DNA from: Corticium candelabrum
Lineage: Eukaryota > Porifera > Homoscleromorpha > Homosclerophorida > Plakinidae
Length of the DNA: 64,000 bases
Direction: 5' to 3'
NCBI RefSeq assembly: GCF_963422355.1
Contig: NC_085098.1
Location: 8,060,350-8,124,349 of the forward strand
Part shown: positions 36,501-49,591 of the stretch, in pieces
Layout of the letters: each line of letters begins with the position of its first letter
How positions within the stretch are numbered: the first letter of the stretch is position 1
The notes under the pieces: generated by a model
What the model was told of the DNA's origin: nothing
The model's database searches: none
Seen by the model: only the letters and a program-made list of their open reading frames with translations
Made by a program: the position numbers and the translations under genes

Positions 36501-39500
36501 CTGCATATATGACACAACTTCAGTTGAACCTGATCCAGTACCTTTCAATGACATCTTTCAAATGGTACGTCCACATATGGATGTGGTGGCATTTAGGAGC
36601 ATACTGGCTCACATTCACACGGTATTTGTGGTGAATACAAGGCCAGGAAAAGTGCTGCCAGGACCAGAGTGGGAGGTAAGATTAGTATTTTTCTGCACTT
36701 TGTTTACTTTGTTATGCATGTGAGGGTGCGTATGTGTCAGTTTTATGTCTCTTTTGCTTGTTTGATTATTTATTAGTATTTATAGCATATTTTCTTTCTG
36801 TAGTCAGGGCTCGAAGAATCAGTCCAACTAGTTGTCGTCATTTGACGAGTTTCCAGACATTTTAGGTTGTCAAATTTTTTAGTGTAGGACGTCATCATCG
36901 TGGTATACCATCATTTTGTACGGCCTTCTAAAATTCAGTGTAGTGCAAACATACAGCGCAGTATTCGTACTTCACAATGGCATACAACCAAAAGTATCCA
37001 ACACGTTGCCGCTGAGCCAATGGATACGACGAGAGCTACGAAGTAAGACCTCTTCGAGGAGGCAGGGAAGACAATAGTGATAGCTAATTGAATTAGTGAT
37101 TAAACACATACAGTACCATACCACCTCTCTTTGTCAAAACAAGGTGAGGTTTTAACCAGACTTCCACATATCACATTGCTGAAGTTGTCTGTTTCTTGCT
37201 ACTACATCGTATCTACCTATTTTGACTTACAGGATTTACCATTGTCTTCACTTCCTCATGTGCTCTCTCGTCACAGACTTCATGCCTTTACTCTGTTGGA
37301 ATCCTGAAATGGTTCTCGCACTTCCATTTCATTATCCAGGATATGAGCAGTTTGTTAACGTACGCTGCTGGTGTATAATTTTTACTACACGTACATGTCA
37401 TTGTACGACAAATGTCCCAATGCGAGCGTCAAAGCGGCACGTTTCAGTACAGTACAGCTATCCGCATGCATATCGAGAAACCCATTACGAACTAGCCTTG
37501 GTCTGCTAGAGTCATCATTTGACGACCTAGACTACAATGCTAGTCGTTAGTTGTAAGATTTAACTTGTCAAATGATGACTTGATGACCTAGTTTTCGAGC
37601 CCTGTGTAGTATAGTTTTAGATATTATGTATTCTGGAATATGAAAGATCATGCTATGTGATTATCAATGATTGGAGCTGGCAGTTCGTGCTTGTTCTTGT
37701 GTGTATTCCTTATTCCTTATGTGTTGAGAATGATGTTTGTAGTTGGTTGTAGTGAGTGTCTACTTCTACAACTAAAAACGTGTGAGATATCTTGCTCAAT
37801 AGCAGTATATAATATAGACAAGTGTATGTGTAAACGTGCCTGCACCTTATTCAACTTTGGAAACTAGACAGTAGTATATCTGATAATAGGGTTATGATGA
37901 TTGTGTTATGCACTTATGTGTGTAGGACTTAGATGCTGATACATTAGAGAATGAGACTGATGATATTCCTATTCTTCGTCTGAAAGGAGAAATGGTTTAT
38001 GAGAGTGAGAGGAATCTACTCTTGTATCTGTCCTCTCCACGGATTGGCACATTTAGTGACCTGGGAAAGAGAGGCTTATCTGTCAGTCATATTCCAATTT
38101 ATGACTCAACTCGAGAGCTTATTCTTCATAACAATGTCTACACAGCAGATCAAGAAAGAATATATCAGTTGGAGGTTTGTGTGTCCAAGTGTTTTAGATG
38201 CTCTTTGTTACAGTAGCTGTAGTATTAGCAAAAATAATTTTTTGATGTAGTCGTACAACTTCTAGAAGTTTTCTTGAAATGAAGTCATTGCAAGTAGCGG
38301 ACTGTGTGGTCTTTATGCTGATTGTGGAAAATGAAAAAGAATAATTACAGCAAATGGTAGCGTATTAGTGTGACGTCAGAAGTTAGGTTTTACTCATAGA
38401 TACCATCTTTAGTTTGTGTTTGCTTTGCAGAGCTGCACAAAGTTTACTACTGTTTTACTAGTTGCAGGCATGTGTGTAGATTGTGTCATGTTCTTGAGCT
38501 AATAAATATGATCGTGGATTGATAGTTCATTTGCTGTATTGTGTCATGAACTCTGAGCTGTACAGTGTTAAGAATGTTGTGGTTGTTGATTGTGTGTGCA
38601 TTGTGATTTTGAATTGTTTATTGTGTATGGTAGGTTCGTACTGATGAGCTACGAAGAGCGCAGATTCAGCTGTTGTCAGCTAACAAAAGACTTGATGATC
38701 TGCTATACTCAATTTTGCCTGTCTCGGTTGCTGACAGACTGAGGCAAGGTGTTAGAGGGTCACTGTCCAGATTATCAGCCAGATGGCTGATCTAATTTGA
38801 AAGAACGTTGAATGTGTTAAACATGAATAATGACAAAAATGTAGCAAAGCAAACAAACTGTCAAATTTTGCAGACGTCATAGCACTTCTACAATTTTTGG
38901 GTCCATTCTTGTGTGCAAACTTGAATTATGGTTTTCTGCGTGTTAACTGATTGCATCAGGTTTTGGAGCTTGAAGGCAATCTGAACAGTGACCATTTAAC
39001 CTGTGATGCAGCATTTTGTATTGACTTGTGCATTGTTCAGATCTAAGGACTTGGTTGAGCCTGAGAGGTTTGACAATGTTACTGTGTTGATGAGTGACAT
39101 TGTTTCTTACACCAAGATTGGACAAGAATGCCAAGCTATTGACGTTATCAAAATGTTACAAGAACTTTATTCTCTCTTTGATGCTGCAGCTAGAAGAAAC
39201 AATGTTTACAAGGTGGGAAACATGCCAATAATTTGTGGTGTTTGGGTAAACAACATAAACTACAAGACATTGGGGGAGTTACACAAGTTGGTAGGAGGGC
39301 AATGCAGGCAGAGCAGTTGGATGGACACGATTGCATGTCTTCTGTTGCAATGAAGACTCTGTCAGTGTTCCTTGTGCCTCATGTGTGATAGTAGACTAGT
39401 TCTGGATTATTCCTATCTACTTACTGCACCTCGTATTTGGCTTTCCAATTCCTACTGCATAATGCTGTAGGTCTTCTACTACCTGATACCTGAATTCTAG

Positions 39501-39693
39501 AAGACCAGAAGAAGTCACTAAATGTGCCCATAATCTTTTGTAGTGAATGAAGGCTTCAGATGCAGTCTTTGTACTAAATGTTACGAAAAATACGAATTCT
39601 ACTTGCCTGTCTTAGATGGTGTTTGTGCGTACAAGATCGATGTAGATATTTATCACAAAAGGGAACTCAAGATCAGTTTCTAAACTGTTGCTC

Positions 39694-39735
<42 letters not shown>

Positions 39736-42646
39736 CACTTCATTTATTTTGTCTCTTGCAGGTAGAAACTGTGGGAGACGCGTACATTGTCGTAGGTGGA
39801 ATCCCAGAACAAACATGTCCACGTATTCATGCAAGGAATGTAGCAAATCAAGCTCTTGATATGCAAGATGCAGCCAAGGAGGTGAAGAATCCTCGACCAG
39901 GAGAAGGGCATGTGAAGGTAATCTAATTAAATAATATAATATTTTTGTGTGTAATTTAGTATATGTAGGTGTTGTAGACAGCCATGTTATAGCTAGATCT
40001 GAATTGATTTGTGACTGTGAGTCTAGATATTTGTGATTGATAGCATTAAGGCATCTTGCAAAACACTACTGGGCATTGTTTTGATTGACGTGTTTGGGTT
40101 GAATTTAAGGTTTATCTTTCTGCTTGTTACTGATGAAAGGTTTTGTTCACTTATTTTAACAGTATCCTTCACAGTCAACTTCATGTTTTAGTGAACAATT
40201 TAAAGTTAGAATTCAAGTCATGTAAAATGCACACATGTATGCAATGACTGTGAATGTGTTGAACCATTCTACTCTAGTAGGGAGGTTTTTTGATTTTGTA
40301 AACATATGATATTTGGTTATATAATTTATGTGAGCATTTGATGTACTCTCATTGTCATTAGTTTTTAGTAAACTAAAGTACAAAGTATTTGATTTGTTTG
40401 TTTTCTTGAATTGTTTTGTATTCAGATTCGAATTGGTATTCACACGGGCATGGTGTATGCTGGTGTAGTTGGAGTGAAGATGCCTCGTTATTGCCTGTTT
40501 GGTCGAACTGTCACAATGGCACAGAAAGCAGAGGGTGCAGCTCCTCATGGTGGCATTCTTGCTACACAAATGACATACAAGTAGGTAGTTTTTTTTTGTA
40601 GTAACTGTTTTGAACAAAGAATGGTTTTGTTTAGTTGGCTGAAAGAAGATTCTGATTTCCAGTTGATTAAAGGTCGATTGCTATCGTGGACTGGATCATA
40701 CAACAAAGAACTTACTTGTTATACTTTGCAAAGAGGAGACAACAATGAGTTTGAGCCATTAGAATGTGATCCGGTGACCGAATGGATGCAACGGTTTTTT
40801 CCTCCATCTTTGGAGAGTTCTCCCCTTAGGTAAGATTGTTTCCTTTCTTTTTGTAAAGTGTCAGTGGCTAAATGTTTGTTGCTTGTTGTAATATGTGCTT
40901 CTTCTACTGCAAAGGCAGTATATGTAAATTTGAGTGGCAATTTAGAAACTCCAAGTAAATTTTAACATTAAATTAAATGTCCAAAATTTGAAATGGAAAA
41001 ATAGAATTTCAAGTTTAATGGTTGAAAGGGATGGTGATTGTCTTTAGACACCCAAACAGCTTTTGAAGTTAAGTTTAAGTTAGGTGATTGATGTCTGCAG
41101 GACTAGAGTTGTACGTTGTCTGTTTGCCATTTTGTTAATTAATAGTAGATATTTGGTTTTGACAATAGATGTGTGAACAGTGTTTATTTACTATGTACAC
41201 CTAGGAAGAGAGACAGCTAATTTAATTCGTTTGTGCTAAAGTTCTAGGGCGAAGAATTTACTGGAATGGCAATTTGTGGCTAGAGGAAATGTAAAACTAA
41301 GCTATGACAGGCTTATACGCAGGATTTGTCTCGGGAGAGGGGGGAGGGGGAGTTGCTTGGGATAAAAGTGGACTCATTTAGGAGCATTGGAAGCAAACGT
41401 AGTATGATCTGGCGTAGTGTGTGCAAAGCAGGTGTGGTCAAGCAGAAACTAGCGTATGCTAACCAGGTCGCATTTCGACAACTAAAACACTGAAAACTTG
41501 TCAAATAGTCTTAGTCGCTCTTCACTAACGTCTACAACTCTGGATACGGAAACCTCTGCATCGAGTAGCTTGATAATCTTGAAATTTGTGTATGCAGCAC
41601 GATGTGGAAAAAAAATTTGCTATTTAATTAATCACCTACCTCTAAACTGGAAGGATATGCTAATGAGTGACTGTAAAAGTCAAGTTTTTTGAAAATTGTA
41701 CAGCCATGGCTGTGCGCCTGATGCTTTTTCAATGCCTCTGCATTTAAAGTTGCAAGGAGAACGTATCCGGGAATTGCCTGACTTTGGATACATGTACCTG
41801 CAAGATTGCATGTATACACCACTACCCTTACAAGTGTGCAAAGAGTGAATGCCAGAAACTGAGATGTAAGTAATTGCTTTTGTCTTAGGTACAGATAGTA
41901 AAGAAGATAGACTAAGAAGGTTGTTGTCATTATGCAGACCTCTTATCAATAGCTGTCCTCGAATACATTTTTATAACTCCCCGTAGTTGACAAAGCAGAC
42001 CTGTAACTGCTATGGGGTTCATGTAAACCTCCTCTGCATTTGGGCTTGTATAAACTATTGCTTCGATCTCTAAGGCATTTCTAGACTGACTTGTGTTTGT
42101 TAGTGTAGTTGATATGCATATGGTATTCTGTATTACACATAATGTTTGTTTGAGCTGCTTTTCTATCGTAGCTCTCCACTGATGAACAAGAGATCGAAGC
42201 CAGGTGTTGCTCGTCATAATTCGAAAGTCCGAGATCTGGCAAATTTGCATACCATTTCTGCTCCATATGTACTCCAAAAGCAAGAGCAGTCAGACAGTAG
42301 TGATAATGAGTTTGACATGCTAGTTGATGAACAGAAGAAAGCCAGAGTGAGGAAGGCTCCAACATTGGAACGTCCAAACCCGTCTCAGTTACAGAAACCT
42401 ATCCGGGCTTTAGGCTGTTTGCCAGATACAGTACAGTCACTCACATCAGCTAGTAACTCAGTTTCTCCTGACCTAGTCATAAGTCCTATTTCTCTTGATT
42501 GTTCATTAGAAGATCCCAGCAGAATATCTACTCGTTCAACAGATTCTGACAGTGGGAAATCTTTTGTAGACATCAATGGCATTTCATATAAGTTGGTAAC
42601 ACCTCATCTGCATGTCAGCAGTACTATCAACTACAGTGATGTCTGA
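33502..42646 (+). CDS. Soluble guanylate cyclase GC2: heme-type H-NOX with alpha-like catalytic half
   Basis: Exons: 33502-33504, 33571-33644, 33730-33842, 33906-34318, 36355-36675, 37926-38174, 38634-38750, 39012-39212, 39762-39917, 40426-40580, 40635-40829, 42172-42646. They give about 823 residues. H-NOX carries His110 (LDALHDHL) and YxSxR (YYSER). HNOBA, then coiled coil ([20 protein letters not shown]), then cyclase. Metal Asp residues are present ([16 protein letters not shown]), as are Glu and Cys ([18 protein letters not shown]). The Asn/Arg pair is replaced: TVTMAQKAE has Thr and Lys, as in vertebrate alpha subunits. Homodimer activity is therefore doubtful, and a heterodimer with GC1 or GC3 is the inference. 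The exon 7/8 join is not clean: the only in-phase solution adds about ten residues ([10 protein letters not shown]) before the cyclase domain. The tail is Ser-rich without a membrane segment. Confidence 0.92.
35327..36280. mobile_element. 954-bp MITE/DNA transposon, GC2 intron 4
   Basis: The left end TACTGTAAATCCACAAATTT and right end GGATTTACAGTA (36269-36280) form inverted repeats extending at least 25 bp (AAATTTT then CATTTTA-like blocks). Both ends carry TA, consistent with a TA target duplication of Tc1/mariner type. No transposase frame is visible. Confidence 0.78.
36805..37604. mobile_element. 800-bp transposon with CAGGGCTCGAA ends and 6-bp target duplication, GC2 intron 5
   Basis: The left end CAGGGCTCGAAGAA (36805) and right end TTTTCGAGCCCTG (to 37604) are inverted repeats, with a subterminal GTCATTTGACRAG-like block repeated inside. 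Direct repeats TGTAGT flank it exactly (36799-36804 and 37605-37610). CAGGG ends suggest a hAT-like family, but hAT usually makes 8-bp duplications. Non-coding. Confidence 0.8.
39693..39735. repeat. (GTT)n microsatellite, GC2 intron 8
   Basis: About 14 copies of TTG, ending 26 bp before the exon 9 acceptor. Confidence 0.97.
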
Positions 42647-43293
42647 TCAGTGCCACCGTAATTTGTAACTCTTGCTTTAGTGCTTTGTAGAGATAATCTG
42701 AAAGCATACTGTAGTGCTCTGTACACAGTACGGTTGCTATGTTGTGCACATAGTTGATATTGCTGTTTGTTATTTTATCTATAGACTACCTACTGCCATA
42801 TTGAGTTTTAACTTGTAGTTTATTCTTTAGATTTACAAGTACTAGAAATGAACACATTTCACACAGACAAAAGTAGAATGCATTTTATTCTTTAGCATTT
42901 CTGTCATTTGCAATTGTCGAAAGAGGAATAGGGATATGTGACATATATACTTTTTGTGGTTGGCCATACCTTCAGGAACAACTGCATGTTGTTGGGCAGC
43001 AGAGCATGCCTATTACCAGGAGGTAACCTTCTCTCTCTAGATGCTCCTGCTATTACTCACTCTCTTTCCCTTGATCTCTTTTTATGCTCCTAATTGTAAC
43101 ACTTCATAATGTTGAGTCTAAAACCGATTAACACAAACTTTCCCATCGATTTACACGCGCTGAAGGTCACTTATAGTTTGGACTCCGAGCATGTCCATGT
43201 TACGCAACTTTGCCCGTGCAAAGCTAATACGCATGCGTGGGTTACACATGGTGTTCTTTTCGCTCTTTCCTTTGTAATTATTGACTGCACACA
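42647..43293. promoter_or_regulatory. Intergenic region GC2 / LARP1
   Basis: 647 bp between stop and start on the same strand; it must contain the GC2 3' end and LARP1 promoter. A pyrimidine-rich run (TCTCTCTAG...CTCTTTCCC) lies near 43030-43080; the 5' leader of LARP1 is not otherwise defined. Confidence 0.4.
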
Positions 43294-46200
43294 ATGGCTA
43301 ACGAAAACGACAGCGAAGGATGGCAGCTAGTTTCCACGCCAAGCAAGACGCGAGCGCCACCGTCATCAAAACGTGAGCGAGGCAAGACAACACGCAGACC
43401 GTCCACGAGAGCAGAAGATCGCAGCAGAGACAGAAACGCGATAGCAGAAGAAGGAGACGCAGTGGAAGCAGCACAGGCCATTCACACCGAGGGCAACTCG
43501 CAATCAAGAGTAGAAAAAAACGTCGTGCCAGCCACTCCGCCACCACTAGACGCGAATCCGTGGAAGAAGAATGCAGCGCGTGCAGGCGCAGACTCAAAAA
43601 CAGCAGCAGGTAAACACAGGTAGCAACAGTAGGGAGACATCTAGAGTAGGTCAGTAGTAACCACGTGCTCTGATAGCCACGTTTGAGTTGGTAGTACCGC
43701 CTTCACTGCTTGGAAGGATGTGTGACGTAAGCATGCGAATGAATGAATGGATGGAAGTATGTGACGAAGCCGCAAGATGACGGGACAGGGACGGATGGAA
43801 TGTAGGATTTTTATTGAGGTTTTTGTGTAGGAAACGGCGTGCCTAGAGTCACAAGTCAAAAGGTGACGAACAAGCAGAAGAAAACAGGCAAATCTGTTGT
43901 GAAAGTGAGTACAGCTGGTCTGTTTGGCGGGTTGTGTGTCTGTCTGTATGTGTGTCTGTCTGTATGTGTATCTGTATGTATGGTTTCGGACTGCTTGGAT
44001 TTTTCGTAGTAAAGTTGGCGGCAATGCTATAATTATTGTTTATTTGCAGAGTTGGTGCTGGAACAAATCTGTGTGTGCGCGTGCGTGCGTGCGTGCGTGC
44101 GTGCATGTGTGTTTTGTTTGTTTGTAGCCTAGTTTGTTTGTTTGTTTGTGTGTTTGTCTTTGTTTTTATTGTATTTCCTGTTAGGCGCCTGACCACAGTA
44201 TGCCATTATCATGGCCCACACCTGGGGAGATGGCTAAGGTCAATAGTAATGGAAAGGGGAACTTGTCAGCTGTGAAAGGAAATGTATGTGACTATAGCAT
44301 GCTGTTTACTTTTTGTAATTGCGTGACTAGTAGTCAGTTGGAACTTTGTGGAAGGGAATAGCATGGCAGAATGAGAAAAGAAATGAAACAAACTCTGAAA
44401 GCACGGATGAAGGACAGACAGACAAATCTGCAAAGAAGAAAGGTTTGTGTGCTTTCCTGCATTTTGTACATCTCACTGTCATAGGGCCGAGTTTGTTGAC
44501 CTTTTCTGGAAGAGGCAAACATTGGAAGAGATAGAAAGAGGTGGTAATCAAGTCATGTTTTGTAAGGCTCTTCTAGCTTAATTTAGCTTTAACATACCAG
44601 ATCAAAAATTGATAGATCATGTTGTTGGTGCATTGAAGGATTTTCTGAGTCTATCTGCAGGGCTGGGCAGTAAGAATAAAGTTATTTATAATCTTTAGTT
44701 TTCAGTCTAGAGAGGGACAATGACAAGCCATTCTTATTTATCTCAGGTGTAGAACTACTTATTGATATGGGTAATAACCCCAGTGAACTTGTGAATGATG
44801 ACTTACTTGTAGGACATGTTCTGCAAAGTTTCTGTCACATCTGCATAGCACAGTGTAGAACACCTCTGACTCATGCTGCTTTACATATGTAAGCTCTGAT
44901 TATCCCAACGATATCTACTAGTAGCTTCATTCTGAAAACTTGCTTAATCAACTCTTAGACCTCATAGCAAAAATTATTGTCTGGGTACGAGAATTCCGAC
45001 TGCTTGTTTGTCAGCAGACGTGTCTGACATGTTAGACTGTGTATTTTAGGAAACACCATGGTGCTGCCCTAGGAGCCCCGATGTAGGAAAGCATGCAAGC
45101 AAACCTTGGCAGTGTCTCTTTAATGTGTGCAGTATGTTATAGCAGTTTATAACGACTTGTTATGCATGTTGCAGGTGGTCGGCAAAGATGGGTTCCCTTA
45201 GATCTTCGTGGTGGAGATTCAATAAATGGAGACCTTGGTAAACGCGTTGAAGGGCGAGATATGTTTAATCGTCCTCCAAGATGGAAATCATCATGGGAGA
45301 GACCAACATTAAGAGGAAGAGGAAGAGGAGGAGGTTTTTCAAGAGGAAGAGGAGGACGTAGACGTCCGCCCAGAAGTTTGTATTTTAGTCAGTATTTGCC
45401 ATTTTTGGGTGTTTGACTGTGATCTGGTAGTGGATTCGGGAATACAGATGTATGGTTCTGGCTCTGATCTCGGCTACAGCATAGGAGGAGGCATCTATTT
45501 TGATGCAACTGCTGGAGCTGTTTATGCAGTAGGTCATGCCTATGAAATGCAGTACTTTCCTTCAACGTATGTTCCTCCCATGGATGACGAGACAGTAAAA
45601 GATGCTGTCAGAAATCAAATGTATGCTTTAAGTGAAGTTAATAGTGCGCTTGACTAATGTGTATGCTATCTGTAGAAATTACTATTTCAGTGATGAGAAT
45701 TTATCAGGTGATATTTTTTTGAGGCGTCAGGTGGGTTTGTTTTTGTAGCATCAGATAGTATTTGTTGTAATGATTATGTTATAGATGGATAGTGAAGGGT
45801 TTATTCCTCTTCATCTTGTTGCTGGTTTTTATCGTGTTCAGTCTCTTTGTCAAGACTATGATCTTATTAGAGAGGTTGGTGTTAATGTAATAATTTGAAG
45901 TGGTACCATAGAGAACAGTAGGATATTTAGTGTTTTAAAAATATGCATGTGTTAAGTTATGCAGATTTTGATGCAGTTAAGCTATGGTTATAAGGCACTT
46001 ACCAGACACTTACTGTGAACAATTGCATTGAACACTAGCTTTGAAGTACTAGTACAGTGAGTCAATTGTGTAGGCAATGAGTGAGAGTGACATGGTAGAA
46101 CTTGTGGATGAGAAACTACGGAGACGAGAAGGATGGGATATTTGGCCTATACAGGGTCCTCCTTTGGATCCCACATTGACAGTTGAAGCACAAGAATTTG

Positions 46201-49200
46201 CGAATGGTTACAGTATGACTGGCAACGAGCTGTGGAGTGTTGGAGAGACTGAGAATTTTGTGGTGGAGGGTCTGGAAAACATTGCAGAAGGAGAAGAAAG
46301 AAGGGAAGGGGGTGTCATTGTATCTCATGCTTTAGATGGAAATAAGATCAGTAATGAGAGAAGGAAGAAACAAAATGAAGAAAATGGTGAGGATGGTCAC
46401 TGGACTGAAGTGAGGCGAAAGAGACAGTTATCAAGAACTGTTAGCAAGGGCATATTATAGTTGAGTGTTCTGTGTAATGTATGAATTTGATGTAGAGAGG
46501 CAGTGAGGAGAGATCAAGTGCTGAGAGAGAAGAATTGGTCAGTACTGGCGAACAAGAAGAGTTGGATTTCATGTTTGATGAAGAACTAGAGCAGATGGGA
46601 AGAAAGCACTTTTCAGACAACATTGACAACTGGTGTGTTCCTTGTCTGTTTGTAAAATAGAAATGTTCATGGTTTTAGTTGTTGTGACTGTGGTGCAAGT
46701 GGGAGGCATTGCAGTGCAGTTCAGTTTGTTCATAAAGTATTCAAAACGAACACTGTCAGTGAATCAAAATTTTATTAAATAATCTTTAGCAGTAGCAATT
46801 TGCATTCCACGCAAATTCTTGGATGTCTACGCTAGTGCAACAAATGGACAGGACAGTTTTAGAAGAGTTTTAGATGTATTGTGTTGTGTACTGCACATTC
46901 AGGCACGGATCTACCATAACGCCCGACGTGCCCGGGCACGAAGATCCCTAGGGGTGTTTAACTCATTTCCTGGATGTTTTATGCAATATCTACATGGCAA
47001 TCCCTAGAGCAACTACGGTGCTATTAATAATGACTTTGCTAGGCGTACGATAGAACTTACAAAACCTTATTGACAAAGAATTTTCATAGGATGATTCTTG
47101 CTGATAGTTGTAACTCGTTGCATTGTTGTTAGTTGAGCTCTATTAATATTGACTGGGCACCAAGCAAAATTAAACACTGGATCACTCCTGACATTGTTCA
47201 ATATTTAGAAATATGTAGACTTTGTTCAGCAGTTTCTCATGATGACTATAGGTGTCTACCATGTGTGTGTGTGTGGGGGGGGGGCACGTGCATGCACGAG
47301 TGTGCTTATGCACTCATTGGCACATTCCTGTGTGTTGTTTAATTAATTAATTGTTGCATTGTAGTGCACATCAATGTGTATTTTATCAGGTCTGACTCAG
47401 ATGATGATGACGATGTTCAGGATGAAGATGTTGATAATATATTAATAGTGACACAAGCTCTCAGTTCAGCACGACGGTATGATCGAACTGGCATGCATTT
47501 GACAAGAGCTAAGATGACAACAGACATAGCGGAAATGATCAATGATGGTCTGTTTTACTATGAACTTGATCTGCAATCAAGAAAGGAAGTCAGCTATAGG
47601 CTGAAGAAAGTAGAGATAATAAAACATTAAGTTGGAATGTGTGAGCAACTGCAGTACTTTAACTCTCTTTTTCTTTACCAGGAGGAGTTGTCTCAATCTT
47701 GGCAAAAGGTTGGTTTGATGAAGGAAGCAGACTTTGCAGCTCTTAAAGAAACTCAAGAGTCAGAGAAAGTGAGAACTTCAGACCATCAGATTGAGCCGGT
47801 CTCACCCCCAACTCCACCATTGTCGCTGAGCGGTGATGACTGGGAAAGAGGGATAAAACTGAATGAGGAATGGCCAGCTGTTCAGGGAAGAGCGAGCGAG
47901 CAACCTTGTGAGGTTGTCTCCAAGTTGCCGTCAGAGACATCTAATCTGTCAGAGACAGTAGCAGAATCTGTGGCACCAGTTGATGTATCGTTGGATAGTC
48001 AATTGTCACAGCCAGGCAACACCACGACGAGAGATAAGGCAAGGTTTTACCCTTTGCCTCCAAAAGCACAGATGAGCAGTACTGAGAAAGAAAGCTTAGT
48101 TGACAAGGTATGTCTTTGTTTCTATGTAACTAATCTCGTCATTTAAACTATAGCATGATGATGCAGTTGTCACTGAGCTGTTGCATTTTTGTTCAAAAGT
48201 CATAATTATTGTTTGTAGTATGCCAAATTTTACACCCTGCTGCAAACAAACCAGTGTATGTGTGATGCAGTTTACTTTTCATTGCAACACTGTACAATCA
48301 ACTCACGTAGCTGCCTTGTTCTGCCAATGTATGAAATATTGTAAGACTAGAGACAATTTTGATGGCACGTTGATTTTAGAATTTTTAATGATGATGCTGA
48401 GGTAGGTAAGTCTAAATGCTGTGAAAAGTGGGCATGTATGCAGTGTAGATGGAACGTAGTTGTGATTTGGTTTGATGGTGATCTTTGAAAGTCAGCCGTT
48501 GTTTCTAGACTCCTATGAAACAGAAATCCAAGTACAGCAGCAACCCTCCTGTTGAGAGTCATGTTGGGTGGGTGATGGGTAGAAAACGACACAGAAAGAG
48601 AACAAACTCTGGAAGGTAGGATTTATAGAAGTGGCACATTAGCGTTGCAAACAGGGAATAACTGCTTGTGTATGGTTTGAATTTGATGACAATGTTGTGA
48701 GTTGTGTAGTGGAGATGGTACTTTAGGCAGTTCTCCGATGGCAAGTTCAACGCCTGTGTCTTTGCCATCATTTGAACATCCATCACATGCAATGCTGAAA
48801 GAAAACGGGTTTACACAGCTGAGATATGAGAAGTTTAGAATAAAGTGTCTCAAAGGTTGAGTTGTTTTATCTACATGCTTGATTGATGTTTGTAAGTTGT
48901 TGTCTATAGAACGAAGTCGTCTTGGTATTGGTCAGAGTCAAGAAATGAACACACTCTTTCGTTTTTGGTCATTCTTTCTTAGAACTCATTTCAACAAGTG
49001 AGACATGTTTGTTTCTTAGTTTGTTTCTTACTCCCACACTACATGTACATGTCTATTACTTGTAACAGGAAAATGTATGAAGAATTTAAAAAGTTATCCC
49101 TTGATGATTCAAGGCATGGATATAGGTATATAATAACATGTAATATGACATGAATGGAGGTATAGTCACTGTTGCTATTTGAAGGTACGGTGTTGAGTGT

Positions 49201-49591
49201 CTATTCAGATACTACAGTTACGGGCTAGAGAAGAAATTTAGAAAGGAAGTGTTTGATGACTTCCAAGAGCAGACGCTGGCAGACTTCAAAAACGGTAAGT
49301 GACGCGAGAATTCTTGTAGGGGTAGAAGAGAATATGAATGATGCATGGTTTGTCACTGTAGGTCAGCTGTATGGCTTGGAAAAATTCTGGGCGTTCCTGA
49401 AGTATTACAAAGGAAAACCAGTCACTGTTGGTGCAGACCTAAACGAGAAACTGTTGCAGTATCGCACGTTGGATGATTTCAGACGAGAGGTTGTCATATT
49501 AGTCGGTTACTGCAAGAGAGATGCGTTGATTACTGTCCATATTTAGGCATCTCGCGCCTGCGACGAAGGGAGGAATGACACTGACAGCTGA
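43294..49591 (+). CDS. LARP1: LARP1 (La-related protein 1), cap and 5'TOP mRNA binding, about 19 exons
   Basis: Exons: 43294-43609, 43831-43904, 44185-44283, about 44355-44442, 45175-45375, 45431-45620, 45676-45730, 45785-45874, 46074-46439, 46496-46632, 47390-47588, 47682-48107, 48509-48615, 48710-48855, 48910-48997, 49069-49125, 49185-49294, 49362-49489, 49547-49591. About 973 residues (human about 1,019-1,096). N-terminal PPPLDANPWKKN, an RGG-rich segment (RGRGRGGGFSRGRGGRRR), a La motif (NQINYYFSDENLSGDIFLRR, MDSEGFIPLHLVAGF), then the C-terminal DM15 repeats (FRFWSFFLRTHFNKKMYEEF, CLFRYYSYGLEKKF, QLYGLEKFWAFLKYY). Family knowledge: DM15 binds the m7G cap and TOP motif, coupling mTORC1 to translation. 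The last exon is a choice; read-through of exon 18 would instead stop at 49546. Confidence 0.95.

Noticed and set aside
41628-42377. Minus-strand frames of about 90-117 codons in and near GC2 intron 11
   Set aside because: Overlap the last GC2 exon antisense, mutually overlap and match no family.
43849-44275. Frames rich in Cys, Val and Arg or Thr and His in LARP1 introns 2-3
   Set aside because: Caused by GTGC/TGTT simple repeats between LARP1 exons.
46800-47030. Possible transposon end (CAGGCACGGATCTACC near 46900) in LARP1 intron 10
   Set aside because: No matching inverted end or target duplication could be found by eye.
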